Source: Leucaena leucocephala (Eukaryota > Streptophyta > Magnoliopsida > Fabales > Fabaceae). From it: a stretch of 64,000 nucleotides of DNA. This document shows positions 23,640 to 36,100 of this stretch, piece by piece. The stretch's first letter is position 1. Every line of letters begins with the position of its first letter. The notes beneath the pieces are model-generated. The model had not been told where the DNA came from and made no database searches. It saw only the letters and a program-made list of their open reading frames with translations. Location of the stretch: contig CM073560.1 in NCBI GenBank assembly GCA_037074615.1, positions 5,773,501 through 5,837,500 on the forward strand. The letters run 5' to 3'. Made by a program: the position numbers and the translations under genes.

Positions 23640-26600
23640 ATTTTTAATTTAAAAAGAATTTGACGATCTGTTTTTTTTTAAAAGAAAACAAGAGAATTAA
23701 TTAGTATTGGCCCCATGGAGAAGTGTGTGGAGAATCCTAGTGAGAGAGTCGTTAGATCACAAATTAATAATAAGGAAAAGGACGTTGCCATGACTTTAAT
23801 CAGAACCTAAAAAAGAATCAAATTCAAGCCATGCATGCCCCATTTTTTATTTGCTGTTTTCCAGATAAAGCAAAGGTGTTTCAAAAAAGCAGAAATTTGG
23901 AAAGTGATTGATTTCAATTAATTTTATTGATTTTTTCCCTATTCAAGTCTCTAATGGCCTAAAGGGAGTGGAATGAGAGGTGGTCCCCCGCATTGCAATT
24001 TGAATATCCAACTCTTTTATTGCGGGCAAACAAAGTTTGGATCCTCTAGATACGGTGCCTATATTTAGTGCATTGAATATAATTATTTTTAATAAAAAGA
24101 TACATATATTTATTAAAAAAATTAATAAATAAAATACACAAAAATAAATTAAACTATAAAATAAAAATAATTAAATAAAATTTAAACTAAAAAAAGGCAG
24201 TAGTTATGGGTTTTCATGGTTCAACTTCAACAAGTTAAACCGAAAGCCAAGTTGGTACATAATAATTACATAAAAAACTAATAAAAATAATTATACACAC
24301 ATATAATAATATATAAATGTAATAAATTCATAATAAATTTAATTATCAATATAATGTCACCACAATATATGAAGTTTTTAATTAAATAACACCATATGAC
24401 TATAAATGATTTGAAATATATATTTGACTTTTTAAGAGGATAATTTTCTATAATTTTTTTTTTTAATTTCAACATTTTCCCCTCAAACTCAACACTCGTC
24501 AGCTTTTTGAAATCCATTTCAATAACAACTCAACTCTAATACAATATGACTCAACCATAAAAACAGATTTTTTAATCCAAATCAAATTATTAATTATTCT
24601 AATTAAACCGTCCGATCCGATTCGTTAATCATTGCCAATAATTTTTTAATATGCATCTTGGGACTTTAAACATACATACTAAATAAAGGGGATGGGTTTT
24701 CAAAGATCGATACACATAATATTGGGGTTGTAAAGATAAGATGGAGCAGATGGTCCATCAATTCCCCCACTCTTCCTTCTTTTCCTTTTTTTTAAAAAAG
24801 AAGTTCATGATTAATTATTATGAATTGATAGATATTCTCCATCTTCTTGAACATGAAAGGTTCTTTTCAATTCCAATTTCATCAAAATGGTACAATAATT
24901 CATATAATTGCAAATCAATCGGTGGCCTCAATGACATAGCACATGCATCTACCTATGTTGTCCTTGTTTCTTTTGGTTCTTTGATGATATTAAAGGATTC
25001 TTTTTTCATAGGTACAAAGAAAGAAAGCTGTCAAAGGCGGATATGAAGAGGATATATAAGATAATATAAAATTATTTTTTGAGAAGGAGTTGATGAAAAT
25101 ATAAGAGGACACTTAATAAAGTCATAAAACATGGCTTTTTGATTATCAGTATATCTAAAAATTTATAGAATAGGAGCAAGGAGTGCCGATGAGTTAGGAG
25201 GAGTGATAAGTAAGGAGGAATGCCGGTGGATGGGAATTACCAAATTTCTTATAATCATCATTGGCATTATAAAGTTTATTAGAGTTTTATGTATTACCTC
25301 GTATACTTAATATAGGAGTTAGTTGGAGAGTTAAATTTAGTCATAAATTTAAAATATTAATCTATTTTATATCTAATATTTTTTTATTTTTTTAAACTAA
25401 TTTACTTAATTTATAAACTGATAAATAATCTAATACTCCATAGGTCCTTAATATATGATATATTTAACTAATTTTATTAGATTTAAAAAATTAGTTAGTA
25501 TGACATTTTTTTTAAAACACCTTAGTCAGGTTCTTTAACTTCCTACCTCCCTCTCTTACTCAATTATAGTTTAGGGAGTATCAGTAGAGATAATTTAAAA
25601 AAATGATAAATATATGAAATATGTCTTATTTTTAGGATTAAGATCAACACTTCTCAATTAAAAAGGACAAGAGGAATATTATACATGAATACCTTAAGAA
25701 AATCACGTCTTATTTATTATAATTAATTAATTTATTTAATTTTTTTAATCTATAAAAATTAATCTACTAGATATTATATTAACGGGAGTATTATATAGAG
25801 TATGAAGGGTAAATTGCACCCTACTATAGTGTATATGTTTTCAGAAGGTCCAAACTAACTTTTTGCACATTTTTGTTTCTTGTTTGAGTGACTTATATAA
25901 TAAATGACTTTTGCAAAAATAGAATATTAACTTAAAACTAAGTTTTGTAAATGAACAAGAAAAGTAACTTTTCAAAAGATTGATTTTGCAAACTAGCAGG
26001 TATCCAAACATACACAATTTATAATAAACTTAAATTATCTCATAGATAAAATAGATATATTTCTTCAATATCACAGTTTGAATCGAACAGATCAAAGTGA
26101 GCCAAATGTATTTCTGTTTCTTTTTTTTAAATTGAAACCATATTTTTAAACTATGTTTTATGCATACTTAAATTTTGTAAGTATTTAAAAAGAAAGATTA
26201 GTAAGCAAAGGGTGAGAAAGATATACTTTTATTTTTTTTTACAGTATTTTTAATAGAAATTTCCATTTAATCAAGTTATACTTCAAATTAACATTTTTCT
26301 TTCATGATGAATTCTTTGTCTTCTTCATAAACTCTCTCTCTCTCTCTCTCTTAAAGTGAAATTAAAATTAAAATTATTCAATTTTTTTAAGAAAAACTCT
26401 TAATACATGGCTTTTTAATTGAGATAAATTATTTGGTCAGCTCATCACATGTATGGGTGAAACTATTATCATCAATATTAATTAACTTTATGATAATAAC
26501 ATACTCCTTATATCCTAAATGTATGACATAGTTTTGGGGGTAAATTTTAGTCATTAATATATTTTTTTTATTTTATCTCTAATATTTATAATTTTTTTTA

Positions 26601-28050
26601 AACTCATTCATCTAACTCATAAGTTAATATATAATCTAATATTACACAAAATTATTTTAAAAAGATGATATTTCTTATATTATAATTAAATAATTTATTT
26701 AACTTTTTTAATTTTTTTAAATTAAATAAATAGGTCTTATATTAAATATGTGAAATATTTCTCAAATGGATCATAAATATAATCCTAACTTATGCCAGGC
26801 TATTGGGACTAGGTAATCCATAATATTTTATAAATTATTAAATATATTTGAGATTTCATCTTATTTATTTGCTCTAATAAAGAAATAGTTTAAATTAAAA
26901 AAAAAGACCACAATAAGCACTTTTTGGATCTTACCAGACATGTTCTGGCCTTGGTAAGTTTTATACTTAACTATCCTCAACTTGTTTTTTTTTTAAAAAA
27001 AAAAGGCTAAATGAAGAGATAGATTCCGGTCTAAGATAAATAAAAATATAAATACCTCAAAAAAGAAAAATAATATTAAAAAGGGTAAAGGTGTAATAAA
27101 TAATCGAACTAATTTTAGAAGTATAATTAGTACCATAAAATATTTAAAAGTACAATTAGCCCCTAAACTAATTTTAGAGATACAATTAACACCATAAAGT
27201 ATTCAAATTGTTACAATTTTGTCATTTCACTAACAAAAATATAAATTTTTATTTGATATATGTTATATAAATTTTTTATTTTAATTTATTATTTAAAAAG
27301 TCACATGTGTAATATTATTTTAATAAATTATACTAAATAAACTATAGAATTTCTTAATCTTCACATATTAATTATATACAATATAAATTTTAAGGTTTAT
27401 TCAGTATTTTTTTAAACAATATGACACATATGATATTTTAAATAATAATGTGTCGAAATAAAAAAAATTACATGACATAGATCGAATATAAATTTGTGCT
27501 TTTGTCAGTAAAAAGAAGAAATTGTACCAATTTAAATATTTTATAATACTGATCTCACTTCTAAAATTAATTTAAGATATTAATTATACTCTTAAATATT
27601 TTAAGGTACTAATTATTTTTCTAAAATTAATTTAAGGTAATTTTAAAAAATGGCTTATAGAAAAAAAGATTTTTGAACAGCTTATGGAAAAAGACTTTTA
27701 CAGAAGAGTTTATGAAAAAAAAGTAGTTCTGAATAAATAAGTGTTTGAATATTTATTTATACAATAATTTTTTATATTAGTAAATTACTACGAAAAAGTA
27801 GGGGTAATATAGTAATTGGATAGTCCATAAGCTCTTTTACTGTTCCAAAAGCTAGTTTCAGTAGCTTATTTAAAACTATGGTTTTAAACTATGGTTTAGC
27901 CAAAAAGTACTTATAGATAAATATAGTTGTTTGTTTTAAAATTTTTCTAAACTCAAATTTAGGTTAGAAACTCTTTTAAAATTTAGATTTAGGGATTTTC
28001 AAACAGGTCCTAAATAAAGTAAAAATGATATTTTGAAAATCTCGTCATGA
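23640..28050. other. Intergenic AT-rich DNA with decayed MITEs
   Basis: No gene is seen. Blocks at about 25,290-25,800 and 26,500-26,790 share a segment with 40,270-40,470 (an ...AATCTATTTTAT... / TTTAAACT... core), suggesting an old AT-rich MITE family; the 26,505 start resembles a Stowaway end. A CT microsatellite lies at about 26,331-26,351. The 101-codon ORF at 24741-25046 has no recognised domain. Confidence 0.5.
27640..28017 (-). mobile_element. hAT-like MITE, copy 1
   Basis: Read on the minus strand it starts TTTAGGACCTGTTTGA and contains the AAACCATAGTTTAAAACCATAG block and CAGTAAAAGAGCTTATGGACTATCC. The same order recurs on the plus strand at 54543-55075. The GGGCCTGTTTGGA-type end is typical of plant hAT and related MITEs. 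It is non-coding. The superfamily call is tentative, because no target duplication was confirmed. Confidence 0.6.
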
Positions 28051-28180
28051 TTTTTTTCTTTGTTGCTCACCTGATTCACTAGAGTTTTACTCCGACTACA
28101 TTTAGATTCGACTCGCTTCACATACTTAATTGTATGGGTTAGTCTCCCAACCAAACAAAAATTTAGGCCCAGGCTCGAAA
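28051..28180 (-). mobile_element. SINE, family A, copy 2 (diverged)
   Basis: Minus-strand copy with T-rich 3' tail at 28051-28060. It then follows the family-A order: GCTCACCTGATTC, CCGACTACATTTAGATTCGACTCGC, ATGGGTTAGTCTCCC. The box B region is decayed. It lies about 260 bp upstream of the second profilin start, so it may sit in that promoter. Confidence 0.65.
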
Positions 28181-28443
28181 CCGGTAGTGATTTATTTTCA
28201 TGTTTGTTCCAAAACGGGCCTCGGTTTCAACTCAAAAGGTCCAGAATAGCGCAAATTTGGGGTCAGTCTAAGGGTATTATAGTAAATTACATTCTCTCCC
28301 GCATCATTACAAGATTTCATATCTCCGTGATTTCAACGCGGCTTAGCTACAACACAGAGAAAGCACAAGAAGACAGAGCAAGTTCCGATTTTCAAAGCCC
28401 CCGAAAGCGCCGAACTCGCGAGAACTCAACCCTCCAGAAGAAG

Positions 28444-30119
28444 ATGTCGTGGCAAACCTATGTCGATGAGCACCTCATGTGCGACATAGAAGGTAATCAT
28501 CTCAGTTCTGCTGCTATCGTTGGTCAAGACGGCAACGTGTGGGCTCAGAGCGCCACTTTCCCTCAGGTTTCCGCTCTTTTTCTCTCCCCGATCCCCATTT
28601 CAACGTTCTTTTCTTACTTGGAATTTCGATTTCTTCACTTTATTGTATTTATTTTACTTGATCCGAACTGAATTCTTGATGAGTTTCTTCCCACCGTCGA
28701 TCTTCTGCTGATTTGGATGTTTCTTCCTTTGGTGGCGTGGTGGAGGATGGTTTCTTTCTGATGCATTGGGTTTGCTTGGATTTTTTAAATTTTCTGTTTT
28801 TGAGCGATTGATTTATCAGATATTAACATGCAGGCTGCAGAGGACATAGCGCATGATCCTGCTTTTGCTTTGATTATAATGATTACACTCATAGTTTAAT
28901 TTGGAAGGCCAGTTTTGAAAGTTTGATTTTTCCTAGGGTTGTGAATTAAGCTGTACTCGCTGATCAGAATCACTTTGGGAAAACGCTCCTGACTTGGAAG
29001 ATAGGCGATACAATCTGAAAAAAAGCTTCTAGTCGCCTGGAATGCTCGATTAGATTATGGATGTACTTGTTTTTGCCCTTCAATTTTTTAACTAAATATA
29101 GAAGCTCATTCAGACTTTGATACTGTTGATAAGAAGTTACTAGATACTTGAAGGGTGTTTGGTTTACTGCTTATATCTTATTGCTGGCTCTCTTAGTCTT
29201 TAATTCCGAGAGATCCTTTTACATATTGTTCAAATTGATGTTCTTATGCATTCCTTGTCAATATTGTATCAGTTAAAGCCTGAGGAAATCACTGGTATCA
29301 TGAATGACTTTGCTGAACCCGGATCACTTGCTCCAACTGGATTATATCTTGGAGGCACTAAATATATGGTGATTCAAGGTGAACCAGGAGCAGTCATCCG
29401 AGGGAAGAAGGTAAATGATGTTTTTGATATTGTCATTGTTGTCATCCATTAAATTTTGGTTGATTAATATTGGTGGAACTAGTCAATGGATAGTGCAATG
29501 AGCTGCTATTCTACCATTTGCCCATTGACATTCCTGAGAAAGTTACAATGAGGTTTGTTTGGTGAGAGTAAATAGGTGACCTCCCAGAAGTCTAGAAACC
29601 TGTCCTTCATTTAGTAGCTCTGCTACACAATCTTGCAAGCAAAGTTTGGCATGTGGCAAATAAACAGAATACGCAGATCTTATGTAATCTTACTGAAACT
29701 AGGTCTAGTTCAGATTTGTTTTCATTTGATACCACTTACTATACCCGTTGGCATGAATATACATTGAGATGTTTGAGCATACTGTCTTTGAACAATTGAA
29801 TGCTCGATAAAATGATTAGCAGGCATTTCGTGAATCCAAAGCATGATAACCATCTCTCAAGTTTTGACTCACTTCTGAAACTTGAATCTGCATTTGGTTA
29901 GATTTTTAGCTCAATATTCCGCGTTAATATGTCAATGATTTCCATTATGGTTATATTCTCAGCATTTTCCTCCATTATATCCAGGGTCCTGGTGGGGTTA
30001 CTGTCAAGAAGACCAGCCAAGCCCTAATCATTGGAATTTATGATGAACCAATGACTCCTGGTCAGTGCAACATGATAGTGGAAAGGCTTGGTGATTACCT
30101 CATTGATCAGGGTCTTTAA
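28444..30119 (+). CDS. Profilin, vegetative-type length (131 aa)
   Basis: Three exons: 28444-28566, 29273-29410, 29985-30119, totalling 396 nt, 131 aa plus TAA. Begins MSWQTYVDEHLMCDIEGNHLSS, with VWAQSATFPQ ending exon 1, KYMVIQGEPGAVIRGKK ending exon 2 and PGQCNMIVERLGDYLIDQGL at the end. The actin- and poly-proline-binding residues typical of plant profilins appear intact. It lacks the two-residue N-terminal insertion of the neighbour at 12502 and so fits the constitutive class (Arabidopsis PRF2-like). Exons 2 and 3 match the paralogue in length and phase, showing tandem origin. About 14.3 kb, mostly retrotransposons, now separate the pair. Class-specific expression is inferred from family knowledge. 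Confidence 0.95.
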
Positions 30120-32566
30120 TTTTGTTTGGAATGGCTTGTTAGCATGCATATTTTTATTGGCTTCCGTATACAAAAGCTTTGTATCGACCTGATTGCATTG
30201 TAATAATATTTTGGGTATCATCAAAAGTCATGGGATCTGCGTGTGGCAAAAGAAGTGTTTGGTGCTTGAGAAAGTGATGACTGTAATCTCTCGTACTTCT
30301 TAGTGGGTATCTTAAATACATTACAGTGGTTTCATTGCTATGGTATTAATGATTGGCGTAATCTTTATATAAACTTCACATTTTCTTATTCTTAAGTGTA
30401 AGAAAGCCTTCTCTATTTATTTATGCCTTCATGCCCTGCTCATATCTTTGAGAAATGCAAATCCTTGAAAATGACAAATTATTTGATATTTTTGTTATGG
30501 GACTTGTTTAATTTAGTCATAAGGGATTGGCTTGAATGGAGTGGTGTTATATATCATAATTGTAATCCGGAGTAATGTTTCAAAGATTAAGGAGTGTGTA
30601 GCTCGGACCTTTTAGGCTTATTGTTTGCAAGGTTTTTGTGCTATTGGATGGAAAGAAGGATTAAAAAAGAATGTGAATTTGATTCACACTTGTATTTGTG
30701 TGAAGTTTCAGTTAAGTGGATGTGGATTGGTTTATGATTGGAAAGATCATCCTTCGTCCCCTCCTCGTAGTTTTTTTTTTTTATAATATTAATCAGATTT
30801 TGATGTTAGGTATTATAGTTTTAGGATTTGTGATTATCTTTTTTAGTATAGGTGTCTCCTAAATTCCAATTTCAAGGTTGCATAGTGTCTTCCCCATCCT
30901 TTTTTTTTGTTTTGTTGGCAGTATGATTTAGTTTGCCCAGAGTCATTAGCATGAATGATGAAACAAAACAATTATTCATGAAACAAAAATATTGTGAAAA
31001 ATGAGTTTAATATTCCTCCAAGTTGGTAGAAGGAGGTGTGTTTTAATTTTAAATATAAAATTTTAATTTATTTTATTTTGTAAATTTATAATTTTTTTTC
31101 TAATTTTGTCTTACTGATTGTAAATATTAAGGGAAAATTTTCATGCAAGGGATAGTTTCTTACATAAATAATTGGAATGGATATTCTTTTTTTTTTTTTT
31201 AAAAAAACTAGTACCAGTTTAACTAGTTTTTTAATCTTTATAAATTATAAATTATTAACTTTTATATTTAAGACATGAGAAAAATATGTTATTTTCCGTA
31301 GACCCCTCAAATTAAGATTTGTTTTTCTTGGACCAGTCGTATTTTTTATTATAAATATTATTAAATACTAAATATAAATATCTCTTATAGAGATGATATA
31401 TGATTTAATTTATCATATTATAAAAGATTAGTTTCTAATTAAAGCCTGTTAATAACCGAAATTGTATTCTAAAGTCATAGTATCTTTAGTCCTGTTCTTG
31501 TTATATCGTATCTTGGCACAATAGTGAGAAATTAATCGTATATAGTCCTTGCTCGACACAAAATCATATTTATCTCTTTTTTTTTCGGGGGGTTTAATAT
31601 ATAACAAAATAAAAATCAAAGAATTTATATAAGTTTTTGATTCAAATAGAGGCACTCCAAATTGTTTGTCAAGTTATATACTGAGAGTAGTTTGGATAAA
31701 CTAAGAATGGTGGTAAGAGAAAGAGATATCCAAACCTCACATAGAATAAGTTTTTTACAAGTGAAAGCACACATCACATATATTATAAAATTGCTTTTGG
31801 AAGAAAATTTTACTTATTAAATAATTAAATAAATTATTAATGTTTACATCATGTTTGGTACGACCATCATGTGCATTGAGTAACTACTTTGAGAATTTGT
31901 ATTTCACTTTATAAATTAATTTGAATAATTTGAACTTTTATTTATTATGATTTTTCTAAAAAAAGAGAATTTATGATTTTATGATAAATTAGATGTTACT
32001 ATTCATATCCTCAATATAAGATTTTTTCTATACTGTAATTTACACTATAAAATATATTTTATATTAAGAATTAGAGTAGTGCTATATTAGAACATTAACA
32101 TAAAACTGTATAAAAAATAAAAAAAAGAAAATTACACTAAAGAAATTCATGCAATCAAATGCTCCCCTTTCTTTAAAATCCTCTTAATTTTAAATTTTTT
32201 TATTCCATCTTATTCTAAATGTAGAGTATTTATTTTAATCTTTAATATAAGACCTTAATATATTTTTTCTTAAATTATGATTTTTTTATTATCTTTTTTG
32301 ATTGTATATATTAAAATATTTATATAAAAAAGTAATTTTAATATAAATTATTAAAGAAGATATTTTATAAAAACTATCACATATTTTAGTGACCACTTTT
32401 GCCAAAATTCTCTGGCACCGACTCCCAAAAAAAGTGGGGGACAAAGTGCTAAAACACCTAACATTTATAAATTATAAATCCGTCCCATATACTGATTTTA
32501 GATTTAATAAATTTGGTGGATCAATTTGAGATTTTAGTATTTCAAAGAGATTTAAAATGGATTTTG
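30120..32566. other. Second profilin 3' flank and AT-rich intergenic DNA
   Basis: The first 300 bp probably hold the 3' UTR. No gene is seen beyond; a T homopolymer lies at about 30770-30782 and the rest is low-complexity AT. Confidence 0.5.
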
Positions 32567-32577
32567 CCTATTAAATT

Positions 32578-32770
32578 TTTTTTTTAGTTGTCCACCCGAT
32601 TTACCGGAGCTTTGCCCCAACTATATCCGGATCCAACCCGCGTCGAGCACCTGACTATGGTGGGTGAGTCTCCTAACGGGAATTTTTTGCGTACGCCAAG
32701 GCTCGAACTCGAGACCTCACTTAAGCTATACCGAGCCGCTTACTACTCGTACTAACCCCGTTGATTTTTC
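32578..32770 (-). mobile_element. SINE, family A, copy 3
   Basis: Minus-strand SINE with an 11-bp target duplication CCTATTAAATT (32567-32577 and 32771-32781). Box B is seen as GGCTCGAACTC on the plus strand near 32700-32710, and box A as TAGCTTAAGTGA on the minus strand just upstream of it. The 3' A tract is the T run at the left edge. It is the best preserved copy of the family. Confidence 0.85.
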
Positions 32771-32916
32771 CCTATTAAATTATAATAACTCCTGTGAGGG
32801 AGGGGAGGTTAGTGGTTCGTTTTTTTTTTGGACAGACCATGGGCCGAAACCCATATTACAAGTTACTAAAGGTGAAGGCGCAGCCGAGGAATTTCTCATG
32901 TTACCAAAGAAGATAT

Positions 32917-33091
32917 GGTTAGTTCGAATAGTATACGATTTGATATCATTTAAGTGAGGTCTGAAATTTAAATTTTGACATATGCAGAAAATTCTTGTTG
33001 GGAGACTCATCTACCATAGCCAGGTGCGTGACACGAATCAGATCCAGATGTAATTGGGACAAAATTTCAATGAACCAGGTGGGTAAAAAAA
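32917..33091 (+). mobile_element. SINE, family A, copy 4
   Basis: Plus-strand SINE with an 11-bp target duplication AAAGAAGATAT (32906-32916 and 33092-33102). It starts GGTTAGTTCGAATAG, has the family blocks GGGAGACTCATCTACCATAGCCAGG and AACCAGGTGGGT, and ends in poly(A). Box B is decayed. It lies head-to-head with copy 3, 146 bp away. Confidence 0.85.
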
Positions 33092-33102
33092 AAAGAAGAT
33101 AT

Positions 33103-36100
33103 CAAATTATCAACAGTAAACCCACGAATTGGGGGTAGTAGAAAAAGTTACTTTATCAGATAAATTAAAATTTAAATTCTTACTAAGAAAAATAGTTATA
33201 TTTAGTGTCTAATAACATCTCAAATAAAATTATTTCTAATCGGAGGATATTCATGCTTAGTTAAAAAATTACCAACAACAATTGAGTCTAGTAGAAAGGG
33301 TTGGTATACTATAATATGGTGAATTAAAATTTAAATTTTTACTAAATATACGTTTATATTTAATACCTAATTATGTCTCGAATATGACTGTTTCTAATAA
33401 AAAGATACCTATACTTAAAAAAAAAAAAGGTACTGAATTTCTCTACTTGTTTTTGCTTGTTTTGTTTTTAAAAAAAGGCTTAACTACACGGTCATTTTAA
33501 ATTTTATATCAGTTGTACATAACATCTCTAATATTTGAAGATTTAAATTAGGGCATGTAATGTTTCATATCTTAATTAATAAGCCCTACCAATAAAATTG
33601 CCATCATATCATAATTTTTATATATTTTATTATATACTATGTCATTTAAAAAATAATATTTGATAATTTATATATAATTTTAAATAATTTATATTTTTTA
33701 TTTAAATATGGTCAAATAAATATTTTAAATATTCTTTAAATATTTAGAAAATATTTTAAATTATATATCGAGAGTCAAGTGTTATTTAAATATTTTATAT
33801 TTCTATATTTTATTTTAAGTATTAAAAAATTAAAATAATATATCAAGTGCTAAATATTATTTTGTTTTAAATGAAGTGATATAAAATAATAAAATATAAA
33901 AATTATGACATGACAAAAACTGTTAATTTTATTGACAATTTTAAAAGTATAGTCCTAATAATTAAAATATGAAACATTTGGGTCCTTAATTTAAAATTTT
34001 AAAAGTTAGAAAGATTATGTACAATTGTCCTAAAGTCAATTGGGTTTTTTATATTTTAGTCTAAAAATATTATTACTCCCTCCCATCTCAAATGTAAGAG
34101 TTTGTGAATGTGTTTGCTTTGATTATAGATATAAAATTCTCTTCATTATTAATTGTACATAATTCAAAACGACGAGTTTCATACTCAATAAAAGAAAAAG
34201 AATTATAAAATCAAATCCAATCAATTTATCTAAAACTTATAATTTGACTAATCAAGAGATTAATTTATCAGTTTAATGGTCTCATAAGCCGATTTGAGTT
34301 GAATTTTAATACATGGTGATAAACACACAAAAAACATTATATCAAACATGTTATATATAAAATAACGACCCTACTATTACAATAAATTCGATTGACCTAT
34401 CTAAAATTTATGATTGAACCAATCAGAAGATTAATTTACCGATTTAATAGTTTAATGGGATATATATATACACACACACATATAAGAAAAGTTATATCAA
34501 CATATTATGTATAAAATAATGATCCTACTTTTACAATAAATGAGACGTTATTAATTATTAATTAATAGTATTTATACAATGCATTTAATCTAGAATAGTC
34601 CACGTTACCAGAAAATAGAGAGAGGAGTAATAATTCATGGGCAAACCTGTGGGCACTAATTAAGACTCATAAAAAAACCATCAAATTAAAGTATATTTCA
34701 TTTTAAAGTCTTGATTCATGCCAATGCCATAATAGCATGTGGTGTTGATTGCTCCTCCAAGGACCACACTTTGATGTGAATGCCCATCTTGTAAATGTGT
34801 ATTACGTGTTCGTTTCATCTATATCGTTTAAATTTCATAAAAACGCTTTATATTTTTTAAAAAAATTAATAGGCAAATACTTATAATTTTATCTCATCTT
34901 TAATCATGTATTTATAATTTTTTTATTAGATCAGTTTATTCAATTATAATAATCTCTATACTTATAATTTTAAAAGAAATATTATTAATAACTGGTGTTA
35001 TGGTTCTCACTTAACAGGTAAAAGGCATCTAATACCCTTTGTAATATTCTAAAATTGTGTAATTTTAATTTAAATTTTTCAAAAAAAATCATTAAAAAAT
35101 TAAAAATATACTATTTTTTACTGATAAGATATCAGAATATCACTAAATTTATATAGAATCTAATAATTTATAGAGAAAAAATATTTAGAAGATATTTAGT
35201 GAAGGAGCATTAGAGACCCTCCACCACTCACTCAACACACATCTGATTATATTACATATTATATGTATAGATAATTATGAACATAATAATTTTTTATTTT
35301 TATGTTAATAATAAATAAATTTTATTTTAAAAAATCTTTTTTACTTTATATTTTGCCACAACGTATTCCTAATTAATTGAATTTCATTAAAATGACACAT
35401 AGATATGGACCAAATCGAAGTAGTCCCTTTGTGATGAAGTCAACAACAAACTTATCTTTATTTTTTCCCATTTCAATGTCATATCATTCTCGTGCCAATC
35501 CAGCTCATATCATATCAAGTTTCTTTGTAATTTGAACGTGTATATTATTTTCTTTTATGTGAGTTTCAATTAAATTAAGATATTAAAAATAATAGTATAT
35601 ATGACAAAATATAATTGAAGAATTTGACAAAATAAATAAAAGGAACTTGATCTAAATTTTTTTCTTTTGTAAACAATTTACCAAGCCAACAATTATCCAT
35701 ATTTCTTCTCTTTTTTTTTGTATAAACAAATCCATATTTCTATAGGAAAATAATAAAAAGAATTTAAAAAATTATAAATCAAATATTACTAACATAATAT
35801 TCTACTTTAAATCATTTCTTAAATTTTTTTATCATTTTTTCTATTCCTGTTTTCTTTAATGCGGGTTTACTTATGAGTTGTTGTAATAACAGTTTGTATT
35901 TTTTTAAAAAAATTCGTGAAACAGTTGAAATATTGGTACAGGAAATCATATGCGAGTGACTTTCTAGTTTGGAGGTATAATTTTTTTTTATATAAAAAAA
36001 TTTAGTTAAATTTAACATAATCCTTTATTAAGTTAGGATATAACCTTAAAGTTTAAAGAGTATTTATAAAAAAATTATTAAATTATTTATCAAAAGAACT

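Noticed and set aside
24741..25046. 101-codon ORF with ATG
   Set aside because: No similarity that I recognise, and no exon or promoter context in an intergenic, MITE-rich region.
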